NCBI GenBank assembly: GCA_947470895.1
Contig: CANIVF010000035.1
Coordinates: 1-41,890, forward strand
Direction of reading: 5' to 3'
From: Bacteroidota bacterium
Lineage (GTDB): Bacteria; Bacteroidota; Bacteroidia; Cytophagales; Cyclobacteriaceae
Length of the DNA: 41,890 nucleotides
Part shown: piece by piece, positions 16,299-25,289 of the stretch
Layout of the letters: each line of letters begins with the position of its first letter
Numbering within the stretch: position 1 is the stretch's first letter
The notes under the pieces: generated by a model
Database searches by the model: none
What the model was told of the DNA's origin: nothing
The model's input: the letters and a program-made list of their open reading frames with translations, nothing else
Position numbers and translations under genes: made by a program

Positions 16299-17804
16299 GT
16301 GAAAAATATAGCGGTGATTGGTGCAGGCTTTGCAGGACTCGCAGCGGCTTCCAGCCTGGCCAAAGAAGGATATGATGTGACCGTTCTTGAAAAGAATAAC
16401 TCAGCTGGTGGCAGAGCCAGAAAATTTCAAGCTGATGGATTCACCTTTGATATGGGCCCCAGCTGGTATTGGATGCCTGATGTATTCGAAAAATTCTTTG
16501 CACGATTTGGAAAAGATGTATCCGACTATTACCAATTAGAACGATTAAGCCCCTCTTACAGGATTTATTATGGAGCAAAAGACTCCATGGACTTACCAGC
16601 CAGCGTGGAGGGCCTTTGTAAACTCTTTGATGAGCTTGAACCCGGTAGTAGTAAAAACCTGCTTCGCTTCCTCGAAGAAGGAAAATACAAATATGATATT
16701 GGCATTAACGATCTGGTCTACAAACCTGGACTTTCCATTTCGGAGTTAATCGATAGAAAATTGTTAGCCGGTGTGTTTAAAATGCACGTCTTCCAATCCA
16801 TATCTCAATACGTAAGAAAATTCTTTAAACAACCTCGCATCATTCAGCTGCTCGAGTTTCCGGTGCTATTTCTGGGAGCCACCGCCCAAAAAACACCCGC
16901 ACTTTATTCATTAATGAATTATGCCGATATGGCTTTGGGCACCTGGTATCCCAAAGGTGGCATGCATAAAATCGTAGATGGCCTTACCAAGCTGGCTATA
17001 GAACAAGGTGTAAAGTTTGAGTTCAACAGCGAAGTAAATCGTTTTACTATGGAAGGAAATTCGATTAAGGAAGTTATTGTAAACGAAAAGCCAAGAACAT
17101 TTGATTATGTAGTGGCAAGTGCCGACTATCATCACATTGAGCAAACCGTGCTGCCAGAGTCACATCGCAGATATACAGAATCCTATTGGCAAAAAAGATC
17201 GATGGCGCCTTCAAGCCTTATCTTTTACCTGGGCATCAACAAAAAAATTGTTGGATTGCTTCATCATACCTTATTCTTTGACGAAGACTTTTCGGTACAT
17301 GCCAAAGAAATCTATGAAGACCCAAAATGGCCTACGGCACCACAGTTCTATGTTTCGTGCCCTTCACAAACGGATCCCACTGTTGCGCCAGCAGGCCATG
17401 AGAACATTTTTATCCTGATTCCGGTAGCGCCTGGGTTAACTGATGAAGATTCGATTCGGGAAAAATACTATGATTTAGTGATGGCGAGATTTGAAAAAAT
17501 AATGGGGCAGTCTATCCGCGGTCATGTGGTGTTTAAACGCAGTTATGCCCATAAGGATTTTATAGCCGATTATAACGCCTTTAAGGGCAATGCCTACGGG
17601 TTGGCAAACACCATTCTTCAAACAGCCAATTTAAAACCATCTATCTTAAACAAAAAGGTGAAAAACCTGTTCTATACAGGTCAGCTTACAGTGCCGGGAC
17701 CAGGGGTGCCACCTTCGCTTATTTCAGGACTGGTGGTTGCGAAAGAGCTAGTAAAGCAAGACAAGCACATTAACAAACAACAAATTCTAATTAGGAAGAC
17801 CTGA
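16299..17804 (+). CDS. crtI: Phytoene desaturase CrtI
   Basis: A 501-residue FAD-dependent desaturase that introduces double bonds into phytoene, usually giving lycopene, at the membrane. The N-terminal dinucleotide fold is clear (IGAGFAGLAAA, Gly8-Gly13; acidic strand end VTVLEKNNSAGGRA), and the C-terminal CrtI signature is present (FYTGQLTVPGPGVPPSLISG). Length is normal for the family. The start is GTG at 16299; no ATG lies upstream in frame. A small inverted repeat TGATA-CAAA-TATCA at 16255-16268 lies in the upstream gap and could be part of the promoter. crtB follows 33 bases later. Confidence 0.96.
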   Translation: MKNIAVIGAGFAGLAAASSLAKEGYDVTVLEKNNSAGGRARKFQADGFTFDMGPSWYWMPDVFEKFFARFGKDVSDYYQLERLSPSYRIYYGAKDSMDLPASVEGLCKLFDELEPGSSKNLLRFLEEGKYKYDIGINDLVYKPGLSISELIDRKLLAGVFKMHVFQSISQYVRKFFKQPRIIQLLEFPVLFLGATAQKTPALYSLMNYADMALGTWYPKGGMHKIVDGLTKLAIEQGVKFEFNSEVNRFTMEGNSIKEVIVNEKPRTFDYVVASADYHHIEQTVLPESHRRYTESYWQKRSMAPSSLIFYLGINKKIVGLLHHTLFFDEDFSVHAKEIYEDPKWPTAPQFYVSCPSQTDPTVAPAGHENIFILIPVAPGLTDEDSIREKYYDLVMARFEKIMGQSIRGHVVFKRSYAHKDFIADYNAFKGNAYGLANTILQTANLKPSILNKKVKNLFYTGQLTVPGPGVPPSLISGLVVAKELVKQDKHINKQQILIRKT

Positions 17805-17837
17805 TTATATTTATGAACTATTGTCTGATCAAAGTAC

Positions 17838-18677
17838 ATGAGTAAAGAACTGTTTGATAGCGTTTCTCTAAAGTGTAGCAAATTCACTACACAAGCATAC
17901 AGCACCTCCTTCTCGTTAGGAATACGGTGCCTTGAGAAAGAATTGCGTAATCCAATCTATGCCATTTATGGATTTGTGCGCTTTGCGGATGAAATCGTTG
18001 ATACCTTTCATGATCACAATAAATCTGATTTATTAAGGCGATTTAAAGAGGATACCTATTTTGCCATCCAGGAAAAAATAAGTCTTAACCCGATTCTCCA
18101 TAGTTTTCAGCATGCTGTAAATACATTTAAGTTTGAGTCTGCCTTAGTAGATCAATTCCTGAAGAGCATGGAAATGGATCTCGCCCTCACATCATATGAT
18201 CAAAAAGGAATTGAAGAGTATATCCTTGGCTCTGCAGAAGTAGTTGGCCTCATGTGTTTGCGTGTATTTTGTAAGGGTGATGAACAGACGTATCAGCACC
18301 TTAAACCATCAGCGATGAAGCTTGGATCTGCGTTTCAAAAAATAAATTTCTTGCGCGATCTCAATGCCGACTTCAATGGGATGGGTCGCTCATATTTTCC
18401 AGGTGTCGATCTCACCAACTTCACAGAATCGACCAAAAGAGAAATTGAAGACGACATCGCCAAAGATTTTCATGCAGGATACGAAGGCATTAAGCAACTT
18501 CCTCGATCGGCACGCTTTGGTGTGTATGTTGCCTACCTCTATTACATGGCCCTATTTGAAAAAATAAAAAATACTCCCTGCCATGTGGTCTTGCAGAGTC
18601 GCATTCGCGTGCGTAACAGGAGAAAGATTTCCATACTCGCATACTCTTATTTAAAACATCAGCTAAATCTTCTCTGA
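17838..18677 (+). CDS. crtB: Phytoene synthase CrtB
   Basis: A 279-residue squalene/phytoene synthase-family enzyme that condenses two geranylgeranyl diphosphates head-to-head to phytoene. Both Asp-rich diphosphate-Mg motifs are intact: DEIVD at residues 51-55 (in YGFVRFADEIVDTF) and DLNAD at 174-178 (in FQKINFLRDLNADFNGMGRSYFP). Position between crtI and idi supports phytoene instead of squalene synthesis. The next gene begins after a single base, indicating a tight operon. Confidence 0.96.
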   Translation: MSKELFDSVSLKCSKFTTQAYSTSFSLGIRCLEKELRNPIYAIYGFVRFADEIVDTFHDHNKSDLLRRFKEDTYFAIQEKISLNPILHSFQHAVNTFKFESALVDQFLKSMEMDLALTSYDQKGIEEYILGSAEVVGLMCLRVFCKGDEQTYQHLKPSAMKLGSAFQKINFLRDLNADFNGMGRSYFPGVDLTNFTESTKREIEDDIAKDFHAGYEGIKQLPRSARFGVYVAYLYYMALFEKIKNTPCHVVLQSRIRVRNRRKISILAYSYLKHQLNLL

Positions 18678-18678
18678 T

Positions 18679-19194
18679 ATGGAGCAAGTGATTTTAGTTG
18701 ATGAACACGATAACGAAATAGGCACCATGGAAAAAATGGAGGCTCACCAAAAGGGGCTACTGCATAGAGCCTTTTCGTTACTTATCTTTAACGCCAAAGG
18801 AGAAATGCTTTTACAGCAAAGAGCCATTTCAAAGTATCACAGTGGTGGGTTGTGGACAAATACGTGCTGCAGTCATCCATTACCGGGAGAAACCATAGAA
18901 CAAGCCGGGAAAAGAAAATTAATGCAAGAGATGGGATTCACTTGTGATTTAACATTCTCCCATAAATTTATTTACAAAGTTCATCTTGATAATGATTTGA
19001 TTGAACATGAGTGGGATTACGTATTGATCGGATATTTCGATGGCGTACCCTTAATTAATAAATATGAAGCACAAGCATGGAAGTTTGAGTCGATTGATAC
19101 TATTCAAAAAGATATAAAACAAAATCCTGATTTGTATACGTGCTGGTTTAAGTTAATTATTGATCATCCGGAGTTGCTTTCTTTAGCAAGATAA
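18679..19194 (+). CDS. idi: Isopentenyl-diphosphate delta-isomerase, type 1
   Basis: A 171-residue Nudix-fold enzyme interconverting IPP and DMAPP, supplying allylic primer for carotenoids. Recognisable active-site residues include the His in LLHRAF (H29), the catalytic Cys64 and metal His66 in WTNTCCSHP, the Nudix-like helix GETIEQAGKRKLMQEMGF, and E109/E111 in IEHEWDY, matching E114/E116 of the E. coli enzyme. It lies one base after crtB, so it is the third gene of the crt operon. The end of the operon borders decayed DNA, so further crt genes may have been lost or lie elsewhere. Confidence 0.95.
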   Translation: MEQVILVDEHDNEIGTMEKMEAHQKGLLHRAFSLLIFNAKGEMLLQQRAISKYHSGGLWTNTCCSHPLPGETIEQAGKRKLMQEMGFTCDLTFSHKFIYKVHLDNDLIEHEWDYVLIGYFDGVPLINKYEAQAWKFESIDTIQKDIKQNPDLYTCWFKLIIDHPELLSLAR

Positions 19195-19311
19195 TTCCGA
19201 AGCTGAAACAACTATTTCTACCTCAAACATTCATTCACGAATTAGTATGAGTCTAAAAAAGTATCCTACTTTAATTGATCGCTTTACCTTCTTGAGTGGT
19301 GCTTTAAGTGG

Positions 19312-20024
19312 TCAGTCCACGATCTCGTAAATGATTACCTGGTTAGCTTTATTTTTAAGAACAGCCTCGCCCACTTTGCGGTAATTGAATGATTCTTTAA
19401 TTTTTGCCTAAGAAGCCTCATTAATGATAATTTGCCCCGGGCCCACTGCTGATTGTAATCGTTAGGCAGTGTTTACAACATCACCAATTACGGAATAGTC
19501 TAACCTTTTCAAGGTTACAGATTCAATCTTTTCGGAAATCATCTCGCCACTATTGATCCCCTTCGAAACATTGGGGATAAAGGTTACGTGTTGCTTTAAC
19601 GATGGCATGATTCCAATTTTCGCTCTCACAGCGAGGCAAGCATCAACGGCTCAGTTGTTCAGGTTTAATTTTTCCTTCAGCCTGGTAAAGTCTACTGGTT
19701 TGGTTAAGAAATCATCAGCGCCAAGGTCCTTCGCGATTTTATGATTCTCTTCATCGCTATACGAAGTAATCATCATAACAATTGGAGGTTGCTTCATATG
19801 TTTTTTTCACGTTTTCCACCAGTTGCAGGCCACTCATCCCCGACATGTTGATGTCTGACAAGATCAGCATGGGTTCATGTTCCCATTTATTCAGTTGTTG
19901 CAACGCATCATATCCAGAAAACGAAAAAATAAATTCCACCTTGCCACTCTATATTTCCTTTCTGGAAACGTTGTTCGAATAATGTCTTGTTATCCTGCTC
20001 GTCATCTACTACTAAAATTTTCAT
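19312..20024 (-). pseudogene. Decayed response regulator-adenylate/guanylate cyclase gene
   Basis: Minus-strand translation, allowing frame changes, recovers a receiver domain: MKILVVDDEQDNKTLFEQ at the start, then after a frameshift GYDALQQLNKWEHEPMLILSDINMSGMSGLQLVENV, then after another PIVMMITSYSDEENHK and LGADDFLTKPVDF. A class III cyclase C-terminal half follows: GINSGEM, LDYSVIGDVVNTA, a stop, RLQSAVGPGQIIINEAS, a stop, and KIKESFNYRKVGEAVLKNKANQVIIYEIVD. At least two frameshifts and several stops are present, and the first part of the cyclase domain is missing. It cannot make a working protein. An adjacent kinase remnant shows it was once a two-component pair. Confidence 0.85.
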
Positions 20025-20031
20025 TGTCAAT

Positions 20032-20440
20032 TTATTGAGGCAACGTGATATTAAAGGTGGCTCCATCGTTTTCTTTTGTTTCTACTTTAATCTCTCCTGA
20101 TGAGATTTTGTGATGATATCCTAACTCATGCTTAATCCTGTTCCTTCTCTGGTAGGTTTAGTGGTAAAGAAAGGTTGAAAGATTTTATCGAGTATTTCTT
20201 GAGGAATGCTGCTGTTCGTTACAGAAGTCAATGCTTTTTTTTTGTAAAAAAAATAAACGGTTGGCTCATAATCAACTAGTAGCTTGTTGCTAGAAGTCAG
20301 TAGTTTTGGCTTTTAATTCTACTCATATAATACATTACGAATTTTTTTTCAACATTGGTTTTCATCGTAAAATTGAAACCTTTGTCCTTGATCCTGCTTA
20401 AAAAGAGGAAAGCACCAGCAGCAAAATATTAACATCTTCT
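20032..20440 (-). pseudogene. Decayed sensor histidine kinase, C-terminal remnant
   Basis: On the minus strand, pieces of a HATPase domain survive in different frames. At the end are [25 protein letters not shown], a stop, then (frame changed) SGEIKVETKENDGATFNITLPQ and the original stop, 8 bases before the receiver gene start. Earlier come DYEPTV (near 20270) and an FLSRIKDKGFNFTMKTNVEKKF segment (about 20360-20430) resembling the region before the N-box of such kinases. The stretch is full of stops and homopolymer runs. The sensor part is not recognisable; DNA from 20441 to 20660 shows nothing that I can identify. Confidence 0.75.
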
Positions 20441-20660
20441 TCTCAATTTGTCAGTAGGTTAATAGCTCCATGGAATTCTCAACCTGCTCACAAATCTAAG
20501 CCAGCCAGAGCTATGGGCTAGTTTTAGAGATGTGAATTTATCTCCGCTTTTCTTATTTGCTCATCCCACTATTTTATCCTGAAATCAATATCCATACGAG
20601 AAAAAACTTTCTATTAACTTAACACCAAAGTTTACGTAAGCATCCCTAAGAAATCACATC

Positions 20661-21293
20661 ATGCTCCAACTCACCCATATCAAAAAGGCTTACGGCTCGC
20701 GCATCATTCTTCACGTTCCACAACTCACCATTCCCGATGGGGCTTATTGGATAAAAGGAAATAACGGATCCGGCAAAACCACCCTGTTGAAAATCGTAGC
20801 CGGCATCAACCCGTTTGAAGGCACGATCATCCTAAACAATACCGATCTTACCAAAAGTCCTATGGCCTACCGCCAGCAGGTTTCCTTTGCCGAAGCAGAG
20901 CCTGTCTTTCCGGACTTCGTCACCGGATGGGATCTTATTCGGTTTGTACAACATACGCGCAATGAAAAAGAAGAAAGTATTCAGTCACTGGTCGACTATT
21001 TTGGCGTGCGTAGTTTTCTGGATTACACCGTGGGCACATACTCCAGCGGCATGAACAAAAAACTTTCTTTGCTACTCGCATTTATTGGCAACACTAAGCT
21101 TATTCTGCTCGATGAACCATTGATTACACTCGAAGATGTCTTCCTTTCACTATTGTTCTCACTGATTAAAGAACGCCAGGCAAGGGGCACTTCGTTTCTC
21201 GTTAGCACACATCAACCCTTTCGGGAAGATCAGTATATACCCGATGGAAAAATTGTCGTAAAAAATCAGACGACACAATTTGTTGGATTATGA
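20661..21293 (+). CDS. ABC transporter ATP-binding protein
   Basis: A 210-residue ABC ATPase. Walker A GNNGSGKT is at 33-40, the signature motif is a non-classical YSSGM at 127-131, Walker B LILLDEP is at 147-153, and the switch His is in VSTHQPF. The short length and the degenerate signature fit the subfamily that pairs with an integral-membrane partner of the ABC-2 exporter type. Its stop overlaps the start of the next gene (ATGA), so the two are translationally coupled. The substrate cannot be inferred. Confidence 0.9.
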   Translation: MLQLTHIKKAYGSRIILHVPQLTIPDGAYWIKGNNGSGKTTLLKIVAGINPFEGTIILNNTDLTKSPMAYRQQVSFAEAEPVFPDFVTGWDLIRFVQHTRNEKEESIQSLVDYFGVRSFLDYTVGTYSSGMNKKLSLLLAFIGNTKLILLDEPLITLEDVFLSLLFSLIKERQARGTSFLVSTHQPFREDQYIPDGKIVVKNQTTQFVGL

Positions 21294-22393
21294 AAGCCAT
21301 CTTTCATCTTATGATCAAGGCACTGGTGATGCCGTTCTATAAAAATCACGCAGGTTTGCTGGTCTTCGTTTTCTTCATCATGTTTGGCGTGGTGGAATCA
21401 ACCCAGATTATCTTCTATCATCAATCGTTGATTTTGGGGATGCTGACTTCCGGGATTTTTTTATTGATCGTGTTGGTGCTCTGGTTGCTCTATCAACTCA
21501 AATCCCTTCACTTCCTGCTCAAAACTTGCAGTGAAGATTCTTATCTCTTTCTTCATCACCTGGCGGAATTGCCATCGATTCGAAGCTTTTTTTGTTTTTT
21601 CACGGTTAGCTTTCTTACATTCCTTCCCGTGTTCTTTTACACGATAGCCATCTATGTCGTTGGTATTCAAAATGAATTTTTTGAGAGCATGGCCATCGTC
21701 TTCGTTTTTCAATTCGCCTTATGGCTGATGAGTGCCTGGGTGCTTAACCATCTGCTACGAAACCAACACATTAAAGCTAGAATCAATTTACCATCATTAA
21801 CGCTACCCTACCAACGAACACAACTTGGTATTTATGCTGGTTATCTTTTCAAAGAAGAAAAATCGGCCATTATACTCAGCAAACTATTTTCGTTGACATT
21901 AATTTACATCATCAAAGAAACGCTGGAGTCAGGTGATGATTTCAGAATCATTGGCATTACATGGTTATTTGCGTTGCTCTCCCACACATTCCTAATCAAT
22001 AAATTAAAGTCCTTTGAAGATCAAACGCTGAGCTGGACAAGAAGTCTTCCCATTTCTAACATAAAGACTTTTACGACCTATTTCTTTCTCTATGCTATGC
22101 TCATGATCCCCGAACTGGTACTACTTACTGGTAGCGTTGGTCAAGGACTTTCCTTCCTTCAACTATTACTACTTCCTGTTTTTTCAAGTGCGTTCCTTAT
22201 TACCATTCATAGCTATTTATTCAAACCTAATCGCGATCCCGATAAGTTTGTTACTTATCTATTTTGGCTGTTTATGATTTGTTTTATGTTGGTTTTAAGT
22301 AAGATGATTTGGTTGGTCGCTGCAAGCTTGTTGGTGATTTCTTTCCTGCTGATCAGGAAGAGATTCTATGTTTATGAACCAACAGACGATTAA
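21290..22393 (+). CDS. Membrane partner of the ABC ATPase (permease-like), unrecognised family
   Basis: A 367-residue integral membrane protein with about ten hydrophobic segments and short loops; it opens with a basic MKAIFHLMIKALVMPFY segment. The ATGA overlap with the ABC ATPase gene makes it the likely transmembrane component. I recognise no precise family. The overall look (many aromatic and Leu/Phe-rich helices, no periplasmic domain) resembles the poorly characterised ABC-2-like permeases of Bacteroidota. A role in lipid or peptide export, or in envelope maintenance, would be speculation. Confidence 0.7.
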   Translation: MKAIFHLMIKALVMPFYKNHAGLLVFVFFIMFGVVESTQIIFYHQSLILGMLTSGIFLLIVLVLWLLYQLKSLHFLLKTCSEDSYLFLHHLAELPSIRSFFCFFTVSFLTFLPVFFYTIAIYVVGIQNEFFESMAIVFVFQFALWLMSAWVLNHLLRNQHIKARINLPSLTLPYQRTQLGIYAGYLFKEEKSAIILSKLFSLTLIYIIKETLESGDDFRIIGITWLFALLSHTFLINKLKSFEDQTLSWTRSLPISNIKTFTTYFFLYAMLMIPELVLLTGSVGQGLSFLQLLLLPVFSSAFLITIHSYLFKPNRDPDKFVTYLFWLFMICFMLVLSKMIWLVAASLLVISFLLIRKRFYVYEPTDD

Positions 22394-22500
22394 AAAGTAA
22401 CGCCCCTTCTTTTCATCATTAATTACTACAATTCGAAAAATAACCTAAAGAAAAAACAGTATCGTAAACGATAAAACAACTGTTAACAGATACAATTCTT

Positions 22501-24027
22501 TTGACGAAGAGAAACATCATTCTGGTTAGTTTTATCATTGGCAAATTCATATTGCAATACACGCTCATCGGTCCGGAATACGATTTGCAACGAGATGAAT
22601 TTCTACAAATCGATCAGGGACATCATCTAGCCTGGGGCTATCTTTCAGTTCCTCCTGTCACTTCCTGGATTTCCTATCTCATCTTCCTCCTTGGCAATAC
22701 CGTATTCTGGGTGAAATTTCTTCCTGCGTTGTTCGGTGCCTTATCGATGGTGGTCGTATGGAAAACGGTTGAAGAATTAGGTGGAAGTCTCACTGCGTTG
22801 ATCCTCGCAGCTACCTGGGTTTTCTTCTCCGCACTGTTGCGATTGAATACCCTTTATCAACCCAACTCGCTCGATGTGTTAAGCTGGACTACCTTTTATT
22901 TTGTGTTGATCAAATATTTCAATAGCAAAAATCCCAAATGGCTTTTCGTTTCAGCCGTGGTGTTTGCCTTTGGCTTTTTAAATAAGTACAACATTGCGTT
23001 TTTGTTGATTCGTCTGTTGCCTGCCATTTTACTTACAGAGCACAGGAACATATTTCAGGAAAAGAAATTCTATCTCGCCATCGGGTTGGGGTTCTTACTT
23101 ATTTTTCCTAACCTGCTATGGCAATACCAGAATAATTTTCCGGTCTTCCATCATCTGAAACAATTAGCTGATCTCCAGTTAGTGCATGTTAACCGATGGG
23201 ATTTATTTAAAGGCCAGTTGCTTTTCTTTTTCGGCTCATTGCCGGTGATTATCGCTGCATTGTATAGTTTATTGTTTTATACTCCATTTAAAAAGTATCA
23301 GCTTTTCTTTTGGTCAATGCTTTTTACACTCATCGTTTTTGCCTGGTTTAAAGCGAAGAACTACTACGCCATAGGACTGTATCCAATTTATATTTCGTTT
23401 GGCTCTGTCTTTTTAGTGGAGATACTGAACACCGGCTGGAAGAAATATTTGCAAGCGGTATTGATTGTCATCCCTTTGCTGATTTTCATTCCTATGTATC
23501 AAATGTCTTTTCCGAATAAGAGTCCTGATTACTTTATGAATAATTCCGGGCCAAACAAAAAAATGGGTTTACATCGATGGGAAGATGGCAAAGACCATGC
23601 TCTTCCGCAAGATTATGCTGATATGCTGGGCTGGAAAGAACTGGCAGAAAAAGTTGATTCCATCGCTGCAACATTGCCTGAACTCGATCACACATTAATT
23701 CTTTGCGATAACTATGGTCAGGCGGGCGCCATCAACTTCTACACAAAGAATAAACAAGTAATCGCATCATCCTTTAATGCTGACTACATTGATTGGATTA
23801 ACCTTGATCAGAAAATTATTGATGTCATTCTGGTGAAAGAAATGGATGATGAAGACAAAGCTAGAACCGAAGAAATTCCTTTGTTCGATAGCGTGTATTT
23901 AGCCAGCAAAAGAATCAATCGCTTTGCGAAGGAGGAAGAAATATCCATTTACGTGCTGCGTGGCGCAAAAGTGGATATCATGCAACGAATCATTGCAGAA
24001 AGAAATGAAGAGAAGAATTATGAGTAA
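22501..24027 (+). CDS. GT39-like (ArnT/PMT family) membrane glycosyltransferase
   Basis: A 508-residue polytopic protein of the ArnT/PMT superfamily, which transfers sugars from polyprenyl-phosphate donors to proteins or lipids outside the membrane. The first extracytoplasmic loop carries the expected acidic motif (LQRDEFLQIDQGHHLAWGYLSVPP, near residues 27-50), with Asp-Glu as the likely catalytic pair. About ten membrane segments follow, then a soluble C-terminal domain of about 150 residues. The start appears to be TTG at 22501, since the next in-frame ATG would remove the first helix. The acceptor is unknown. The MDR gene begins 40 bases downstream. Confidence 0.85.
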   Translation: MTKRNIILVSFIIGKFILQYTLIGPEYDLQRDEFLQIDQGHHLAWGYLSVPPVTSWISYLIFLLGNTVFWVKFLPALFGALSMVVVWKTVEELGGSLTALILAATWVFFSALLRLNTLYQPNSLDVLSWTTFYFVLIKYFNSKNPKWLFVSAVVFAFGFLNKYNIAFLLIRLLPAILLTEHRNIFQEKKFYLAIGLGFLLIFPNLLWQYQNNFPVFHHLKQLADLQLVHVNRWDLFKGQLLFFFGSLPVIIAALYSLLFYTPFKKYQLFFWSMLFTLIVFAWFKAKNYYAIGLYPIYISFGSVFLVEILNTGWKKYLQAVLIVIPLLIFIPMYQMSFPNKSPDYFMNNSGPNKKMGLHRWEDGKDHALPQDYADMLGWKELAEKVDSIAATLPELDHTLILCDNYGQAGAINFYTKNKQVIASSFNADYIDWINLDQKIIDVILVKEMDDEDKARTEEIPLFDSVYLASKRINRFAKEEEISIYVLRGAKVDIMQRIIAERNEEKNYE

Positions 24028-24066
24028 CATCGATATCAGGCAATTAACTTCAAGATATATATCCAA

Positions 24067-25038
24067 ATGAAAGCCATCATCCAGACCCGTTACGGTCCTC
24101 CCGAAGTGCTTCAATTAAAAGAAGTGCCAAAGCCAACTCCAAAAGACAACGAGGTACTCATAAAAGTATATACCACCACGGTAAATCGTACTGTCTGCGG
24201 ATTCAGAAGCGCGGAATATTTTATCAGTCGATTTTTCAGCGGACTCCTCAAACCCAATAACCAAATTCGTGGAAACGAGTTTGCAGGAGTAATTGAGGGC
24301 CTTGGCAAAGACGTAAAAAGTTTTAAACCAGGCGATAAGGTGTTTGGCTATAATGACACCACGTTGGGCGCTCATGCAGAATACATGACCATAGCTGAAG
24401 ATGCTTCCATCACTACTATGCCTGAATCCATCACCTATGAAGAAGCCGCTCCGATTACAGAAGGTGCTCACTATGCATTATGCGACATACGGGCAGCAAA
24501 CATAAAGCGTGGACAAAAAGTACTGATCAATGGAGCGACAGGTGCCATCGGCTCAGCCGCAGTACAACTCATCACCTGGTTTGGCGCAGAAGTTACTGCA
24601 GTGTGCAATACAAAAAATGTAGCGCTGGTAAAGTCACTTGGTGCCCACGAGGTAATTGATTATACTCAACAGGACTTTACAAAATTAAACACCCAATTTG
24701 ATGTTGTGTTTGATGCGGTGGGAAAAAGTTCGTTCGGAAAATGTAAACCTATACTTAAAAAGAAAGGAATTTATATGTCCACCGAACTTGGCTACCTATC
24801 TCAAAATCCATTCCTCGCACTGATCACACCATGGCTGGGAGGCAAAAAAGTATTATTTCCAATTCCCACCATCAGTAAAAAAGATATCGAATTTTTAAAA
24901 GAACTGGTGGAAACGAAAAAATTCAAGCCTGTTATCGACAGATCTTATCCTTTAGAAGAAACCATCGAGGCAACTCGTTATGTTGAAACCAGACAGAAGA
25001 CAGGAAATGTGGTAATAACTGTTTCGCATAACAACTAA
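24067..25038 (+). CDS. Medium-chain NAD(P)-dependent alcohol dehydrogenase/quinone reductase-like
   Basis: A 323-residue MDR-superfamily oxidoreductase. The GroES-like N-terminal domain (residues 1-120) contains VNRTVCGFRSAEYF and GNEFAGVIEGLGKDVKSFKPGDKVFG. The cofactor-binding domain has the INGATGAIGSAAVQL glycine motif (about 155-169). The catalytic-zinc Cys/His set of true alcohol dehydrogenases is not complete, so this is more like the zinc-free quinone reductase branch, using NADPH on quinones, enones or aldehydes. It lies 40 bases after the GT39 gene on the same strand; a functional link is not evident. Confidence 0.85.
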   Translation: MKAIIQTRYGPPEVLQLKEVPKPTPKDNEVLIKVYTTTVNRTVCGFRSAEYFISRFFSGLLKPNNQIRGNEFAGVIEGLGKDVKSFKPGDKVFGYNDTTLGAHAEYMTIAEDASITTMPESITYEEAAPITEGAHYALCDIRAANIKRGQKVLINGATGAIGSAAVQLITWFGAEVTAVCNTKNVALVKSLGAHEVIDYTQQDFTKLNTQFDVVFDAVGKSSFGKCKPILKKKGIYMSTELGYLSQNPFLALITPWLGGKKVLFPIPTISKKDIEFLKELVETKKFKPVIDRSYPLEETIEATRYVETRQKTGNVVITVSHNN

Positions 25039-25115
25039 TCCCATTAAACCGTCAATTCTAGCGTTTAAGTCTTCAATTTATATAAACTAAAGGCAAGTCT
25101 GGTTGTTATAAACGC

Positions 25116-25289
25116 ATGTTCTCATTCCTAAAATCAGACCCAGTGAAAAAACTGGAGGCCAAACGGGTAAAATTGCTCGAAGAGGCCATGCACGTACAAC
25201 GATCAGGAGATCTTAAATCGTACGCACAAAAGATAGTTGCCATCGATCAACTCGAAAAAGAAATTGAAGCGCTTCAATCAAAAAAATAG
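25116..25289 (+). CDS. Lacal_2735/DUF6435-type small protein
   Basis: A 57-residue protein starting MFSFLKSDPVKKLEAK and ending EKEIEALQSKK. It is highly charged and helical, with the pattern of the small Lacal_2735 (DUF6435) family: a short hydrophobic N-terminus, K-K-L-E-x-K, a central MxxQRxGD-like block (MHVQRSGDLKSYA) and a coiled-coil-like tail. The function of the family is unknown. Its 3' end overlaps, in another frame, the 5' end of the photolyase gene, so the two are probably co-transcribed and translationally coupled. It is probably a real gene despite its size. Confidence 0.8.
   Translation: MFSFLKSDPVKKLEAKRVKLLEEAMHVQRSGDLKSYAQKIVAIDQLEKEIEALQSKK

Noticed and set aside
19553-19982. 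Plus-strand open frames in the decayed region
   Set aside because: They are antisense shadows of the receiver and cyclase remnants; the recognisable domain sequence is on the minus strand.
19195-20660. Insertion sequence or phage remnant causing the decay
   Set aside because: No transposase, integrase, terminal inverted repeats or target duplications were seen; the lesions look like gradual point and indel decay.
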